Assembly: GCA_016286585.1 (NCBI GenBank)
Contig: JAEETC010000008.1
Span: 1-54,774, forward strand
Direction: 5' to 3'
Source: Prevotella sp.
GTDB taxonomy: Bacteria; Bacteroidota; Bacteroidia; Bacteroidales; Bacteroidaceae
Length of the DNA: 54,774 nucleotides
Made by a program: the position numbers and the translations under genes. Of this stretch, positions 22,801 to 27,100 are shown piece by piece. The notes under the pieces are model-generated. The model made no database searches. It was not told the DNA's origin and saw only the letters and a list, made by a program, of their open reading frames with translations. The first letter of the stretch is position 1. Every line of letters starts with the position of its first letter.

Positions 22801-22864
22801 GTGCCTCAGCATTCCCGCCCGTCAGCAACAGTATCAACACTGTGAGCATCATCTTCGCCCTCAT
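1..22864 (-). CDS. Giant secreted YGGG-repeat protein, C-terminus beyond the window
   Basis: One minus-strand frame starts near 22,864 and is still open at base 1, giving at least 7,621 codons. I read it through without meeting a stop and checked the phase at about ten points between 2 and 22,894. The chosen ATG follows a purine-rich AAGGAAG six bases upstream and opens a clear signal peptide (MRAK, a hydrophobic run, then NAEAQ). In-frame ATGs at 22,894 and 22,918 are alternatives. The mature chain begins directly with repeats of the type NVYGGGNAA, then GNTTVNI, then GGTI, one about every 30 to 40 residues, so roughly two hundred in all (estimate). Gly, Asn, Thr and Val dominate and strand-turn alternation suggests a beta-solenoid; fold and adhesin role are inferred. 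No catalytic motif was seen. The missing C-terminus should show whether it carries a T9SS sorting domain like the 3.9k-residue relative at 34,480. Confidence 0.9.
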   Translation of the reverse strand, partial: MRAKMMLTVLILLLTGGNAEAQVTVNGNVYGGGNAASVGTANQNTTATVNISSANASVVGSVYGGCNSEGSIIGKAIVTITAGTIGTAAAENADPNDIVFGGGKGQSTLVEGDVEVNIGTAGQTSGGATINGSVYGGSALGNVNATATGDATNPFAAVANSKTDVNINIGEIKGDIYGGGLGYVHADDEDESKDVAANVYGTVTVNIGATDGASSPTYTGKATIHGNVFGCNNVNGTPKGNVTVNVYKTAQTEKDAATYTASDATYAIDQVFGGGNEASYNPLVTTNKAQVHIFTCLNTVKTVYGGGNAADGTNVGVTIDGGRFERVFGGGNGEDSSKPAANISGSAITQVHGGYYDQVFGGSNSRGDVNSASLTLDNTSSCGDLVINNSFGGANAAEITGNVETTLICSSDPNSTFSIGSFYGGSNQADIKGNVTLNVYGGTYENVFGGSKGTSSIAANIIDNPNTTDVTEGNVTLNLYGGTITNAFGGSDVNGNITGKITVNVLDYQSGTCPLSVTNIYGAGNLTAYTPEKVSDEVISSPEVNVIHMKSGSSITGSVYGGGKGDATHNALVTANPIVNIGYDAGNTSMSSLVTSAYLTATGLTVDDLLATVSGNVYGGGDLAGVTGNTTVYLRKANTSVGGSLFGGGNEAVVSGNTSVNIINGTVTQDVYGGGALANVGTANANNTTQVTVTNGTIRNIYGGGLGRLSASAVNYTQAEADAYNQAHNFQSGDDGYVTTETVKTPAVSPIEALVNGAVTVTVNGGTVTEVFGCNNLNGAPQSTVEVNITNGTVTNVFGGGNQAAYTGTPDVNISGGTITKVFGGGNEAGVGGGDVAITAGTISGGVYGGCNTSGTISGNTIVTLTGGTIGTSSVLAEVFGGGLGKDTKVTNSTIPCTSYVYVGTATTPGDATTYTGATTLYGDIYGGSAFGEVDNTEVNLFKLAGTSFGYNVFGGGKGNYVSENHAENIEAKVNGTATVNMYALTIAGTDEAAAVYGGCNVNGTATAAIVNLIGGTIGTAPASGETSREVNKVFGGGKGHETTTTTATVNVGTDTPTGSSYVYSNVYGGSALGAVGTTYVNLNQVTALTGDVFGGGMGDASNAATVTDATNGANVTLNNVDLSSYDIYGGCNVNGTAAVTNVTLLDGKVRDVFGGGLGQNTGVTGNVTVNVGQYDADATGDKISGSTEVTRDVYGGSAQGSVNTDADNTTTVNLWAGTVNGDVYGGGLGDKESLGTGHTDVEATVNGIAWVNMNGYNNVTNAGTESETVTPVQMGTCIVKGSIFGGNNTNGSPAGSEVHIFKTIDYDDDHTRTEIANLNSTTASDHKYNLLAVYGGGNNAAFGNTATSTTHVVIETCNPSIQTVYGGGNAASSTNTSVLVRGAWEIESVFGGGNGTSGTITNGVKSGYADVAGTATTVLNGGTIHDFFGGSNLHGDIGVEGDSGTGTVITINDNSIESGEGCGLSFDNIYGAGRQANVLGGINMTMGCLSDAHQISNLFGGANEANIGGGITLTVTSGKFDRVFGGNDSGGTIGGNITLNIEEGNCKPLIIGQVFGGGNAADFGHNTTVNVKKFTSIGEVYGGGNAADVAGDATVKILTEKSTLNDADASVFAGETLTIDGKSVVLPAHAKGEVGTIGYVYGGGLGDNTTVSGNVLVEIGKATTTSGDNPTTTYSGSAKIAHDVYGGSAKGKVNATKSGTSPGFTYTAASGKTTQVKLYGGTVTGDVYGGGYGKDPGDASSTTTYNADVYGNITVDVYGGTASNVFGANNINGAPQGTVTVNIAGTAAGTDNVPYAIGSVFGGGNQAAYAGTPDVNVSGSSYVGNVYGGGNEAAVAGSDVAISTHNSTSQIDKVFGGGNQAGTSGTGNAVVGVSSGKILSAIYGGSNARGTIGGNTTVTVTGGTIGAGSISDAGVISYTTKANVHGGGFGSDTYVKGNVTVQIGNIDQTTDGATIWGDVYGGSAEGHVNAETPTSGTEPVFNDNKTKVLLYAGTINGDAYGGGLGTSEHPAYVGGDVTLELNGNTTTTVANDKRGASVRRLFAANNAFGSPKKNVTVHVYKTQNREKNQIANSATVTDAKRTGIYDVLAVYGGGNEANYVPTTAYHPTNASTGSKTEVIIEGCAETSIETIYGGGNAAAVPETNVTVKGAYEIGYVFGGGNGKDKKSDNSDNPGADIGTPDHGTTTYGTGNVNTLFEGGVIHEIYGGSNQKGIIKGSLNQTTDPKKPTDLDFCCELVMEKVVGAGKYADIDGDVNMTLSCQPSSKVALLFAGADEANVNGNITLNITNGHFEKVFGGNNLGGAVRGKITVNVEETGCQPIRIDELYLGGNEAAYSRFGYYESDEVHTVTGKNILKPRTSATDSHKAVKTYNRNDNTWTVYEGTEGDPAPIYDNPVLNVISCTYIGSVFGGGLGTPAKMYADPTVNINQIKGVWAGQTYGTGESAMNIPDELGEIVNVYGGGNEAEIIGNTTVNIATKPTVTLTTGTDLTAKNVLGANITGNVFGAGKGKESDYTAAMVRGNSTVNMAGGTVKGNIYGGGELSSVGAFTYTSGKVTGCADNTGKTTVTISGGTIGDESEYVYNANNTIEHTNGGNVFAGGKGSLYQTGSTTAVIVNWPEFAKVKNTELNISGGTIMSNAYGGAEIGSVGYENESESTIVGTTDINITGGTIGTEIKDGENNTKYTFGSVFGGGYGSTVEEVTDANSVTTNPKLVAGIVYGNTDINISGDNTRVWASVYGGGEVASVKGKAGATEFATNILISGGKIGKDKLDANKYVNGTQFGGATMGNVYGGGKGYKDIVRAGQIKGNTKVRISGGTVYHNIYGGGAYSTVGDFTYGYTTSTDPSSPYYNIPKVSSVDGLATENTGKAEVYVTGGTIGVDGIENGMVFGSSRGDVGTNRDKWLAWVYDTKVEIGTSGSEDGPTIKGSVYGSGENGHVYTDTDVKIYSGTIGIHRDNDSYNATRGNVYGGGCGEDKYPTTNAQVAGMEGKYEPSAGIVYGTAKVTMTGGQVLHNIYGAGALGSVGKTNDSGVISDGGSTIIAISGGIVGYDGNDNGNVFGAARGNATSTQEGIAQVRSTSVTISGDNTEVKGNVYGGGQMGNVQATTTVDIQGGAIKKNVYGGGMGDSSTYKCAKAMVGIEDEGAGQDPGEGDNPVKGTHVTISNGTVGTLTSENLVADGTGNVYGGGEIARVEWNTQVTIGPETGSGTPYIYGDVFGAGKGLETHGYSALVRGNSTVTVQGSAKVGKNVYGGGEKATVGRYWVKDINNKDGNGQVIEAAKPVPENLPSGMPYKQQSGGICRVTIQGSAEIGYNGAADNKGHVFGAGQGVAPHFSDGPKKMITTNELVDFTATTEKTAEQLYNEFLETLALVTNSYVTVNGGAVKGNVYGGSESGFVQHNTEVQILGGTIGTTTYGDVFGGGKGLAAFAEAGKVKGNAKVAISGDNTNVNGNVYGGGELGDVGTIDKGDINNYTWTGYGDTDTDNDTGICAVSVTGGTFQKNVFGAGKGSGITFQCEKAMAYNTIVSISDGTVNGNVYGGGEIGRVENDTQVTIGRKTGETEGNGTGKPDIKGSVFGAGKGLATHGYSALVRGNTAVTVEGASGAKVGVNVYGGGEIASVGRYGLNAQKMPNILLDGGRCIVKVLGNVVIGPENASDDKGNVFGAGKGVSDPLDKDNTDKSQRSRRMTLYTNETDFPEDAKLPATGNPTGLTPNGTTWEYYASGSPFVWEYFQNNDEYNTYLETLALATHPEVTVGGNATINSSVFGGGELGLTKGSVVVNINGGTIVKDVYGGGSLANTNTTDKVGVKENGVWKKKSNGEYETTDVAPTTTVNLQGGTMHHAYGGGLGRVGANPIEAKVYGDVTVKLNEGKSTDDTGAKVDRVFGANNLNGSPQKDVNVYVYATQKKGKTNIGDKNDKHAKFELEEDDAATTTYDVIAVYGGGNEAAYIPETAYTEATPTGYKTQVFIEGCRETSIKTVYGGGNAASVPESNVTILSAYEIERVFGGGNGKDDTSYGTNPGADLGVYKNASNEDVIYGTGNANTDAQGGYIHELYGASNERGTIKGNISLKTEQQGTCTLKFDRIYNAGKNADVEGDMIAVLGCQPEEKVPEYYGGAENANVKGNVELTITSGTFGQIFAGNNKGGAIFGHIKLNIEETGCSPIIIDELYGCGNNAAYSVYGYYHAQADDSGVFKDNENNLFSDASMTVSLYTDGNNFVYWDDKFERPFYRPRTSADDTRAAVTFATLPHTVPNTTVPNTNYKQYEDPVINIISATRIGKVFGGGLGSGAVVYGNPTVNINQIYGTPTSGAATTLGSIGVDENGSSDDCGVFGGGNAADVIGNTTVNIGTATSVQNHISYDKETGEYTMSAEETVLGANILSNVYGGGNLADVTGNTFVNVCAVKSGDSYAVVAEGTAKVNIAGNVYGGGKGLADNFLCNKAMVGTDGAGVNADFSDNTNYKDGNTSVIIGNGTINGNVYGGGEIGRVEKNTTVTIGIGNGDANKTSAPIIRGDVFGGGKGKETHGYAALVRGNPTVIVQGDAKVGHSVYGAGEIASVARYRVPKTPEEVSAAIAAGYTDAKLDMPYALANPTSGYCTVKVQGNAEIGPDNMKMVHPEITDGSDKPDDAGHVFAAGKGFLPENYPYDKEEDGHMPKRMINENGIDKWEWFHNREDYIKFIQTQALASNTELTIDGNAFVKGSVYGGSENGLVQYDTKVYIKGGQIGNGDGVNRRYSDAEWAYDGSNDTKSLAECASWPYEAPYAPYDPNANATGDLDKYSSGKSTEGGRRLASDGHTYYGNVFGGGSGSVPYFDTDEGISKYLNTAGTVKGNTTVEISGGHILTSVYGGCEATNVLGKATVKMTGGTIGVPRTLSQIIAHPVTCYLFGGGKGDQRIFFNKDTNVEDADVQISGGRIYGSVFGGGEDGHVLRDVTMTIGKDDHTGPTIGTWGTSYVDGNIFGGGRGFGGDAYTAGNVAGSVKMTINGGHMLGSIYGGGRLASVGYGLYDATTGGNPTPGYGEMRDDTKKDDDTDGTSFFTNGRGHVDITINGGTIGNDIEYKYNPSDADRAKMPYTEFDTDGRLKHTKGGNVFAGGMGRLYQLDGTTPISTYENGKLTSGIEWSKLGNVKSTKLTITGGTIKSCVYGGGELGAVNPFTSGETVQGGTTEIIIQNANNTIIGTEVKDGEDVKYTFGSVYGGGSGSIVEKLFATDDPNTDYDNPKFVAGLVHGNTKVDMQGGKVLASIYGGGEVASVNGSTDVAVSGGSVGKDKVNTTYFGGATMGNVYGGGSGYRNIVRSGRILKNTKVTISGADTKIYHNVYGGGAYGTVGDFEYTTGDDGKVTGILKRKENTTGGNAEVIITGGTIGVDGHENGMVFGSSRGDVNKPGERDDHTAWVYDTFVTIGSQGSETGPAIKGSVYGSGENGHTFHDTDVKVHSGTIGVAEDAEYPYRGNVYGGGCGTDKYYSTGTELFDGNGDTYNPLAGIVYGNTKVTMDGGTVVHNIYGAGAMGSVGKMEKNTTNAITFTGGGTTTIAISGGTVGVSGTVGDGNVFGAARGDDTTAQTDVALVKTTGVTISGSNTNVWGNVYGGGETGDVGTYSTSADDTNTYSEGSGACVVAVTGGTVHHHVFGAGKGVANSFTCQKAMVKKTSVTISNGTVKGNVYGGGEVGRVEYDTEVKIGEGTGDGPFAPVIEGSVFGAGAGVETHGYSALVRNNSAVTVKGNAKVRKNVYGGGQIATVGRYWVTTQNPVEGQPEWPTGMPMGMPYANRSGGTCTVLVQGNATVGPETGAATETAGHVFGAGMGADPKDYTYADDDHKPKRMKNDSSWEYLADITAYHQFLETLALATETHVTIGGTDNEDVKVKGSVYGGSENGFVQHHTAVSIQKGCEIGTTNSYGNIYGGGKGTMVFDASGRVSGHTLVTINDGIAHGSVYGGGEMGVVKEDVTVNINGGTIDKDVYGGGALANTNIGNWDATNNTWASGKTSASSTTHVNLTGGTISGDAYGGGLGRLGSSPVAAMVYGDVFVTLGTLATAENSAATATAFNISNYTGDHADVVKSGRVFGCNNLNGSPKGNVTVTVNKTVAGNETRTPEYNSTGRPPMGENADPNRSYEVAAVYGGGNLADYVAEGTGKKTHVIINTCDVSIEEVYGGGNAAEVPETNVFVNGAYEIEHVFGGGNGKDQFTLDGGTTWNTNPGADIVGNTNTLIRGGYVHEAYGASNEKGTITGSVTIDTGTGGDCQVQVDKLVAAGKNADVNGHLIVILGCKDATKIPLVYGGADNANVNGNVELTITSGHFGQVFGGNNLGGAIRGHIILNIEETSDCEPIRIDKLYLGGNQAAYSRFGYYVKTAETEAGTGKGASGETAVLTTDDNKRLIFVPRTSATDSHLPVNTYGKDDQDKWTWTTTAIDAFTPYDQPVLNLISCTEVGEVFGGGYGVGGDMYADPTVNINMIPGRHAATTLGGDDKLGVIGDVYGGGDAASVVGNTTVNIGTAEKVLVKSMTYAEATNTYTAGEATVEGANITGNVYGGGKLADVGIYDVANDKVEATGNTYVNIGAALDATDATKYVAVPEGSSKVIVTGNVFGGGKGFNDTFKCEKAMVTGGTNINIGNGTVKGTVYGGGEVGRVENDTKVTIGLEEGTSTPVVEGYIFGAGKGDNTHGYSALVRGDTHVTIQGDAKVGLNVYGGGEIASVGRYKVADEAYHAAHPDVEVGMPYSTNQGGVCTVTVQGNAEIGPDGMTMVTDTGWPTGRGHVFGAGKGALPYENVGTDGPKRMIPDGSWESYVGKDTEYLKYIETLALTTMTDVTIAGKAFVKGSVYGGSENGHVQKDTHVTIDGDCQIGNGDGVNRRYTTDEWASESLAECAHWPYEAPYAPYDVYDYQDGTEKPKAASDGHTYYGNVFGGGSGIFPYSKDPNYNEARKALGYSDGLWLRSAGMVYGNTVVDIKGGHILTSVYGGNECTDVNGTTTVNMSGGTIGVPRTVNQIKAHPVTCYLFGAGKGDQRINFNTWTNVEKAIVNITGGRIFGSVFGGGEDGHVLGDVEMTISGENTLIGTTGTSYVDGNIFGGGRGFSGDAQTAGTVGGNIGMTISGGKILGSVYGGGRLASVGTEFTAVESPNYGNFKEDGDGKTYGHITIDISGGTIGNEVGNAESGNVFGASMGRLDLLNGTRNPIWPKMAQVKETVVTIGGEAVIKRNVYGGGELGTVRDNATVTINGGQVNRDVYGGGYGSEDRTHTIFTVKEPKEGVTNPSSASDYDDNTYAFTPMQFAGCVGKSTTVNVNGGYIRKSIYGGGEMASVGLVNCRAEKVTSGTSTDDKVIIHDAVSGEDYFYSNVTKHANADKEFALSWPYEFKYIPTFDGATHVNIKGGRIGLKGSDKDATLTDNGDVYGAGKGKAGDYNDYVFCANVGSTDVVIDHTSNATPKDFATGDGDCIAGAVYGGGEDGHVMGDTKLTIVKGLVGHSIYGAGSGKGKFSTSLLKIGSTSEHYTRDIYSFTAGKVFGNSTVEMSGGTVVRNVYGGGNMGSVGKGNYAGGADDYSTSGYGETLTGNLWDNANDYSKAFLGSGKCTVNITGGTVGYIDESDPSNSMYPWNSTASLPYGNVFGGCRGESAPNI
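3800..16750 (-). repeat. Long-period super-repeat of about 5.5 to 6.5 kb
   Basis: Three unrelated landmarks in the giant protein each occur three times in the same order. The AAYSRFGYY-type block lies near 3,815, 10,315 and 15,850. The VFGGGNGKD block after YEIE lies near 4,312, 10,834 and 16,375. The NLNGSP-type block lies near 4,641, 11,185 and 16,711. Spacings are about 6.5 kb and then 5.5 kb for every landmark, so these are true super-repeat copies of about 1,850 to 2,170 residues. A further landmark, WPYEAPYAPYD, occurs near 2,235 and 8,580. Copies toward the N-terminus (17 to 22.8 kb) are shorter and more degenerate. Confidence 0.8.
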
Positions 22865-22937
22865 AGTCAACTTCCTTGTTATGTCGTTATGCATATTATG
22901 TGTCATATCTTGTATCATACAAAACTTCTCGAATTGT

Positions 22938-24074
22938 TTAACCTTTATTATCTTTGATAAATTTCTCCAACACCGATTTATCTGGCAATTGCAAAAGGTA
23001 GGTTGAAACAAACAGATTGTTATCCATGCCAGCGAGGGCATATTCAACCATCTTTTTACCCGCCTTTGTACATAGCAAAATGCCCACAGGAGGATTATCC
23101 CCGTCATGCATCTCATTTTCCTTATAATATGAGACATAGGCATTGAGCTGGCCAAGGTGTTCATGCCTGAACTCGTCATTTTTTAACTCAACGATAATAC
23201 TGCAATGCAGGATTCTATGATAAAACACCAAATCCGCATAATAATACTCATCGTCAATGATCATCCTTTTTTGCCTGTCCTCAAAACAGAATCCCTTACC
23301 CATTTCCAACAGGAACTGCTGCAAATGACTTAACAGGGCTTCTTCAATATCGCTTTCCTTCAAGACTTCTGTTGCTTTTAGACCGAGGAACTCAAATGTA
23401 TATGGTTGGCGAATATCTAATGCACTCATGTTATTGTTTGATGGAAGAGAGGCAATAACAGCATTGGGATTCTGACTCATACCGACACGGATATGAAGAT
23501 TGGTTGCGATAAAGCGACGCAGTTCTCTTACACTCCATCCACATTTGACACATTCTGTTTCATAAAACAGCCGGGTCGTTTCATCGCCAATATGTATTAA
23601 TTCGCATAGATGTGAGAAAGAAAGTTTTCCGACAATTGTTTCCGCATCACTTTGCAATTTAGCCGACGCTGTCGGTTGAATTTCCTCTGCCACAGATTTA
23701 ACCGACGGCGTCGGTTGAATCTTTATCATAAACAAATTGCCTACCTGAGGATATAAGGAATAAAAGAGTCTACTATTCTGGAAAAGTGTTACATTCAGTC
23801 CTCTGATCTGCAATGATTGCTCAAGGCTTTTCAACAAATTTTCACCGTAGGCTGCACGGTCTTTACCTTTTTGCTGGTATTCCACGATAAAGAAGCCAAT
23901 CAGCCAATTACGCATGGTAGCGTATCGGTTGACAGCCTTAACAGCAGTCCTGAATGACTGTTGGTGAACGCTCTTGACAGCATCGACCAAATCGCAATAC
24001 ATATAATCTCGGCCATCTTGCCATTGAGATAATGCCGAGGAGAATATGCTTGTCATTGAACTATCCTTTGCCAT
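22938..24074 (-). CDS. DUF1016/YhcG-type PDDEXK nuclease
   Basis: Member of the DUF1016 (YhcG) family, predicted nucleases whose cellular role is unsettled; some relatives lie near restriction-modification genes. From the ATG at 24,074 the protein has 378 residues. The helical DUF1016 N-terminal domain covers about residues 30 to 120 (QSFRTAVKAVNRYATMRNW onward). The nuclease core shows FCFEDRQ near 262, YADLVFYH near 280 with the metal-binding Asp, VELK near 295 supplying the Glu and Lys, and GQLNAY near 308. The middle holds two copies of an in-frame 39-bp repeat. A TTG at 24,125 would overlap the end of the upstream gene by eight bases; the ATG is preferred. The gene sits between two giant surface-protein genes with which it shares no obvious function, and is AT-richer than the VirE gene nearby, so it looks like an insertion. 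Its stop lies 73 bases before the start of the giant frame. Confidence 0.85.
   Translation of the reverse strand: MAKDSSMTSIFSSALSQWQDGRDYMYCDLVDAVKSVHQQSFRTAVKAVNRYATMRNWLIGFFIVEYQQKGKDRAAYGENLLKSLEQSLQIRGLNVTLFQNSRLFYSLYPQVGNLFMIKIQPTPSVKSVAEEIQPTASAKLQSDAETIVGKLSFSHLCELIHIGDETTRLFYETECVKCGWSVRELRRFIATNLHIRVGMSQNPNAVIASLPSNNNMSALDIRQPYTFEFLGLKATEVLKESDIEEALLSHLQQFLLEMGKGFCFEDRQKRMIIDDEYYYADLVFYHRILHCSIIVELKNDEFRHEHLGQLNAYVSYYKENEMHDGDNPPVGILLCTKAGKKMVEYALAGMDNNLFVSTYLLQLPDKSVLEKFIKDNKG
23663..23714. repeat. Two in-frame palindromic 39-bp repeats in the nuclease gene
   Basis: CCGACGCTGTCGG at 23,663 to 23,675 and CCGACGGCGTCGG at 23,702 to 23,714 are near-perfect and perfect palindromes, each followed by TTGAAT and spaced exactly 39 bp. 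They encode two versions of a 13-residue unit starting IQPT(P/A)S(V/A)K between the two domains of the DUF1016 protein, so copy number can change without breaking the frame. Confidence 0.75.
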
Positions 24075-24117
24075 ATAGTCTTTGTTCTGTCTTACATCTT
24101 CTCTTTTACAACTTCTA

Positions 24118-27100
24118 TCACTCAATATTCACCGTGGCGCTGCCGGAGACAACACCTTCGTTGCCACCACCGAACACATTGCTGAACACCTGAGTTTTGC
24201 CCTGAAGTGTGACAGTGGAATTGCCACCGACTGGGGCACTATTTCCACCGCCATATACACAGTAAGCATTATATGCGGCACCATCCTGCAGGGCTGTGGC
24301 ATTGATGGTCACAGCAGTGTTGCCCAAGACAGCCGATGCGTCGCCGCCGCCGAACACACCGCCGCGGTCACCACCAGTCGGTTTGCCTTCGTAGTCAACT
24401 GCCTGACCCTCAACCAACGTGTTACCCAAGATGTTCAGCGTCACGTTGCCAGTCACCTGTCCAAGGGTGGTGAGGTCTTTCGTAGTGTAAAGGATATGTG
24501 CGTTTTTATCAATGGCTGTGGCCGTGCTGTTGACAGTCGCTCTATACTCCCACCTGTATTCTGTTGAAGTGTTGTATGGCTCTGCTGCAGGGATAAAGGC
24601 ACCAGTGTTCGTGTCGTACCTTGGCGGCGTAAGAAAGCCGTCAATGCTGCCCGTGTTGCTCGTGTTCATCACCTGCACCGTGGGCCGGGTGGCATCATAA
24701 CCACCGCCGAACACACTGCCGCGAACCGCGCAGTCCGTGAGTGTTGAAGTAACATTGCCATCCACCTTGCCCAAGCTGCCACCACCGTAAAAGTTGCCCG
24801 TGATGGTACAATCCTTAAGTGTGGAGGTGACGTTGCGGGTGGTGGCAAGGGAGAAGTTAACGAAGTCAATGAACAGACGACCCACGTTCTTCTCGTTGTC
24901 TGACTGCGGCAGGAACTGATAATCGAAGCGGGTGGACACGCCGCCGAAGGCAGAGATGTAGTCCTGTTTGTATCCGTTGTAGGTGGTACCGTTTGAATAG
25001 TTACCATTACCGACGTTGCCTTTCACACTACCGGCAACCCATTGGTTCCAACTGTAATCATAAGAACCTGTAAAGTTTCCAGGTGCTGCACGGTTGTATG
25101 AATTGCCTCCATAGCCAGCCCCGAAGAAGGAAACAAAGGTGCAGTTTGTGGCCGTGGTGATGACGGTTTTGCCAGGGTTCATGTCGCCGAACTTGGGGCC
25201 GCCACAGAACCGCTTGACATGGCTATCGGTGATGACCGTGGTGATGCTACCCTCGATGGGTTTAGCTGCATTGATGCCGCCGCCGTAGAACTCCTCGATG
25301 TCTGCGTTCTGTATCTGCCAGACGATGTTGCCGTTTGCGTGGGTGCTGGCATCGCCTATGCCCTCAGTGCCGGCTCCAGCCACCTTGTCGAAACGACCGC
25401 CATTGATATAGCACTCAGCGTTGTCATTACAATTGGTAGTGGTGGCGTAGAGACCAGTGAGATAGAACTCATTATAGTCGCCGCCCGTCACTGACACTGG
25501 CGGGTGCTTGGTGTCTATGTCGCTTTTGTCCTGGTGGCAACCGAGATGGAATTCCTTGAACCACACGTTGCTGCCCACATGGATGTATGTCGTCTTTTGC
25601 CCGTTGCCTCCGCTTTGTGCGCTCACCCATTGCTCAATGACACCGCCATGCAGGATGAGAGGCTTAGCAGCGCGGTCCTTATGTTCATACTCCAACTGCG
25701 TTACACGGAAAAGGGCTGTGTTCGTCACCTCAAACCAGTATAATGGCTGCATAATGCCGAAGTTGTAGGAACCCGAGCTTTCCGTTGACTTCTGCGCCAT
25801 GCCGAGGCCCGGAACGTTCAGGAAGTCGACACGCACTGGATGCACCTTCTTGCGATCATTGAAGCGCAGGATATAGGAGTAGTCGGGTTCATTGTCATGG
25901 TCAAGGTCAATAGAGGTAACCGTATAGGGCTTGCTTTTATCTGCACTCAAGTCGCCATAAAAATGATAATTGCCCACAAGCACCACGGCATAATCATAAA
26001 CTGTGTGATTAGTCGCAGTAACTCCCGAAAAAAGTGCAGAACCCGAACTTGCTATAGCGTTGCCCATGGTGGTGAATACCACCTGATTATCTTCTGCAAT
26101 GGGATAACTGTTTCCATTGGTGTATTTTGTGCCACCACCCACGTTAGGAACATCGTATTGGGTAGTCATATCTTGGTTGTACACCTCGTCAGCGTTGGGG
26201 TCGGCCAGATAGACGCATTTGGCCCAGTAGGGCTGAATAGTGATGGATGTCACGCCCTCGGGCACATCGAAGTATGCGCCCTGGTTGAATACACGTCCGC
26301 TCACGCTGTACAAGTCCTTGTCAGTGCAATTGCGGTCGGCGAAGTTGTAGGGGGCGGAGGTGATTTCACCCGATGCGTTGGTTGCGGCATCATCACCTAT
26401 GGTGAATGATGTCGTGCCACCGCTGATGCTGGTAATCTTCCACCCCGTGACCACGCGGTTGCCGGTGTAGTTCTTCGTGCCCACATCGTTGTAGTAGGGC
26501 AGCTGTACCTTATAATAATTGAAGTTGAAGTGATCAGGGTCCTTGTCAGTGATGTTGAGTGTGAGCGATGATGTTGTAATCTCGGCTCCAGTTGGTGGCC
26601 CATAGACAGCACCTCCGCTACCCATCTCTATACTCACGTTCAGTTGACCTATTTTGCCCCCTTTATTGCGCTCTGATTGTGTGGTGGCGTTCTCTGCATC
26701 GTAATTCACCACTGATGGATATTTGCCTTGGGCCTTGAGAATGGGATAAGGCGTGGAAGTGCGCAACTGCGAGGGTTCCATCACCCACTTGGCCATCTCT
26801 TCCTTACTGAAGGTGCCCGTTGCCCACCAGCCAGCCAGCTCGAGGTGGCTGTTCAGCAGTTGACGGAAGAACTCAAAGCGCTGCAGAAAACGCTTCTCGG
26901 CCATCAGGGCACAGTTGTAAGTATCAATACCGTCGGTGAAGGTGGCTTCGGCAAGAAAATAGTTGTAGTTGCCCACACCCGTGTCATCCTTGTTGATGAT
27001 ATTCGTGCCATTGTAGATGGGAGCCTTGTTGGTGCCGCTAGTGATGTTGCCATAGAACATGCAATTCATCACCATCGTCTGGAGATTAGCTGATGTAGTG

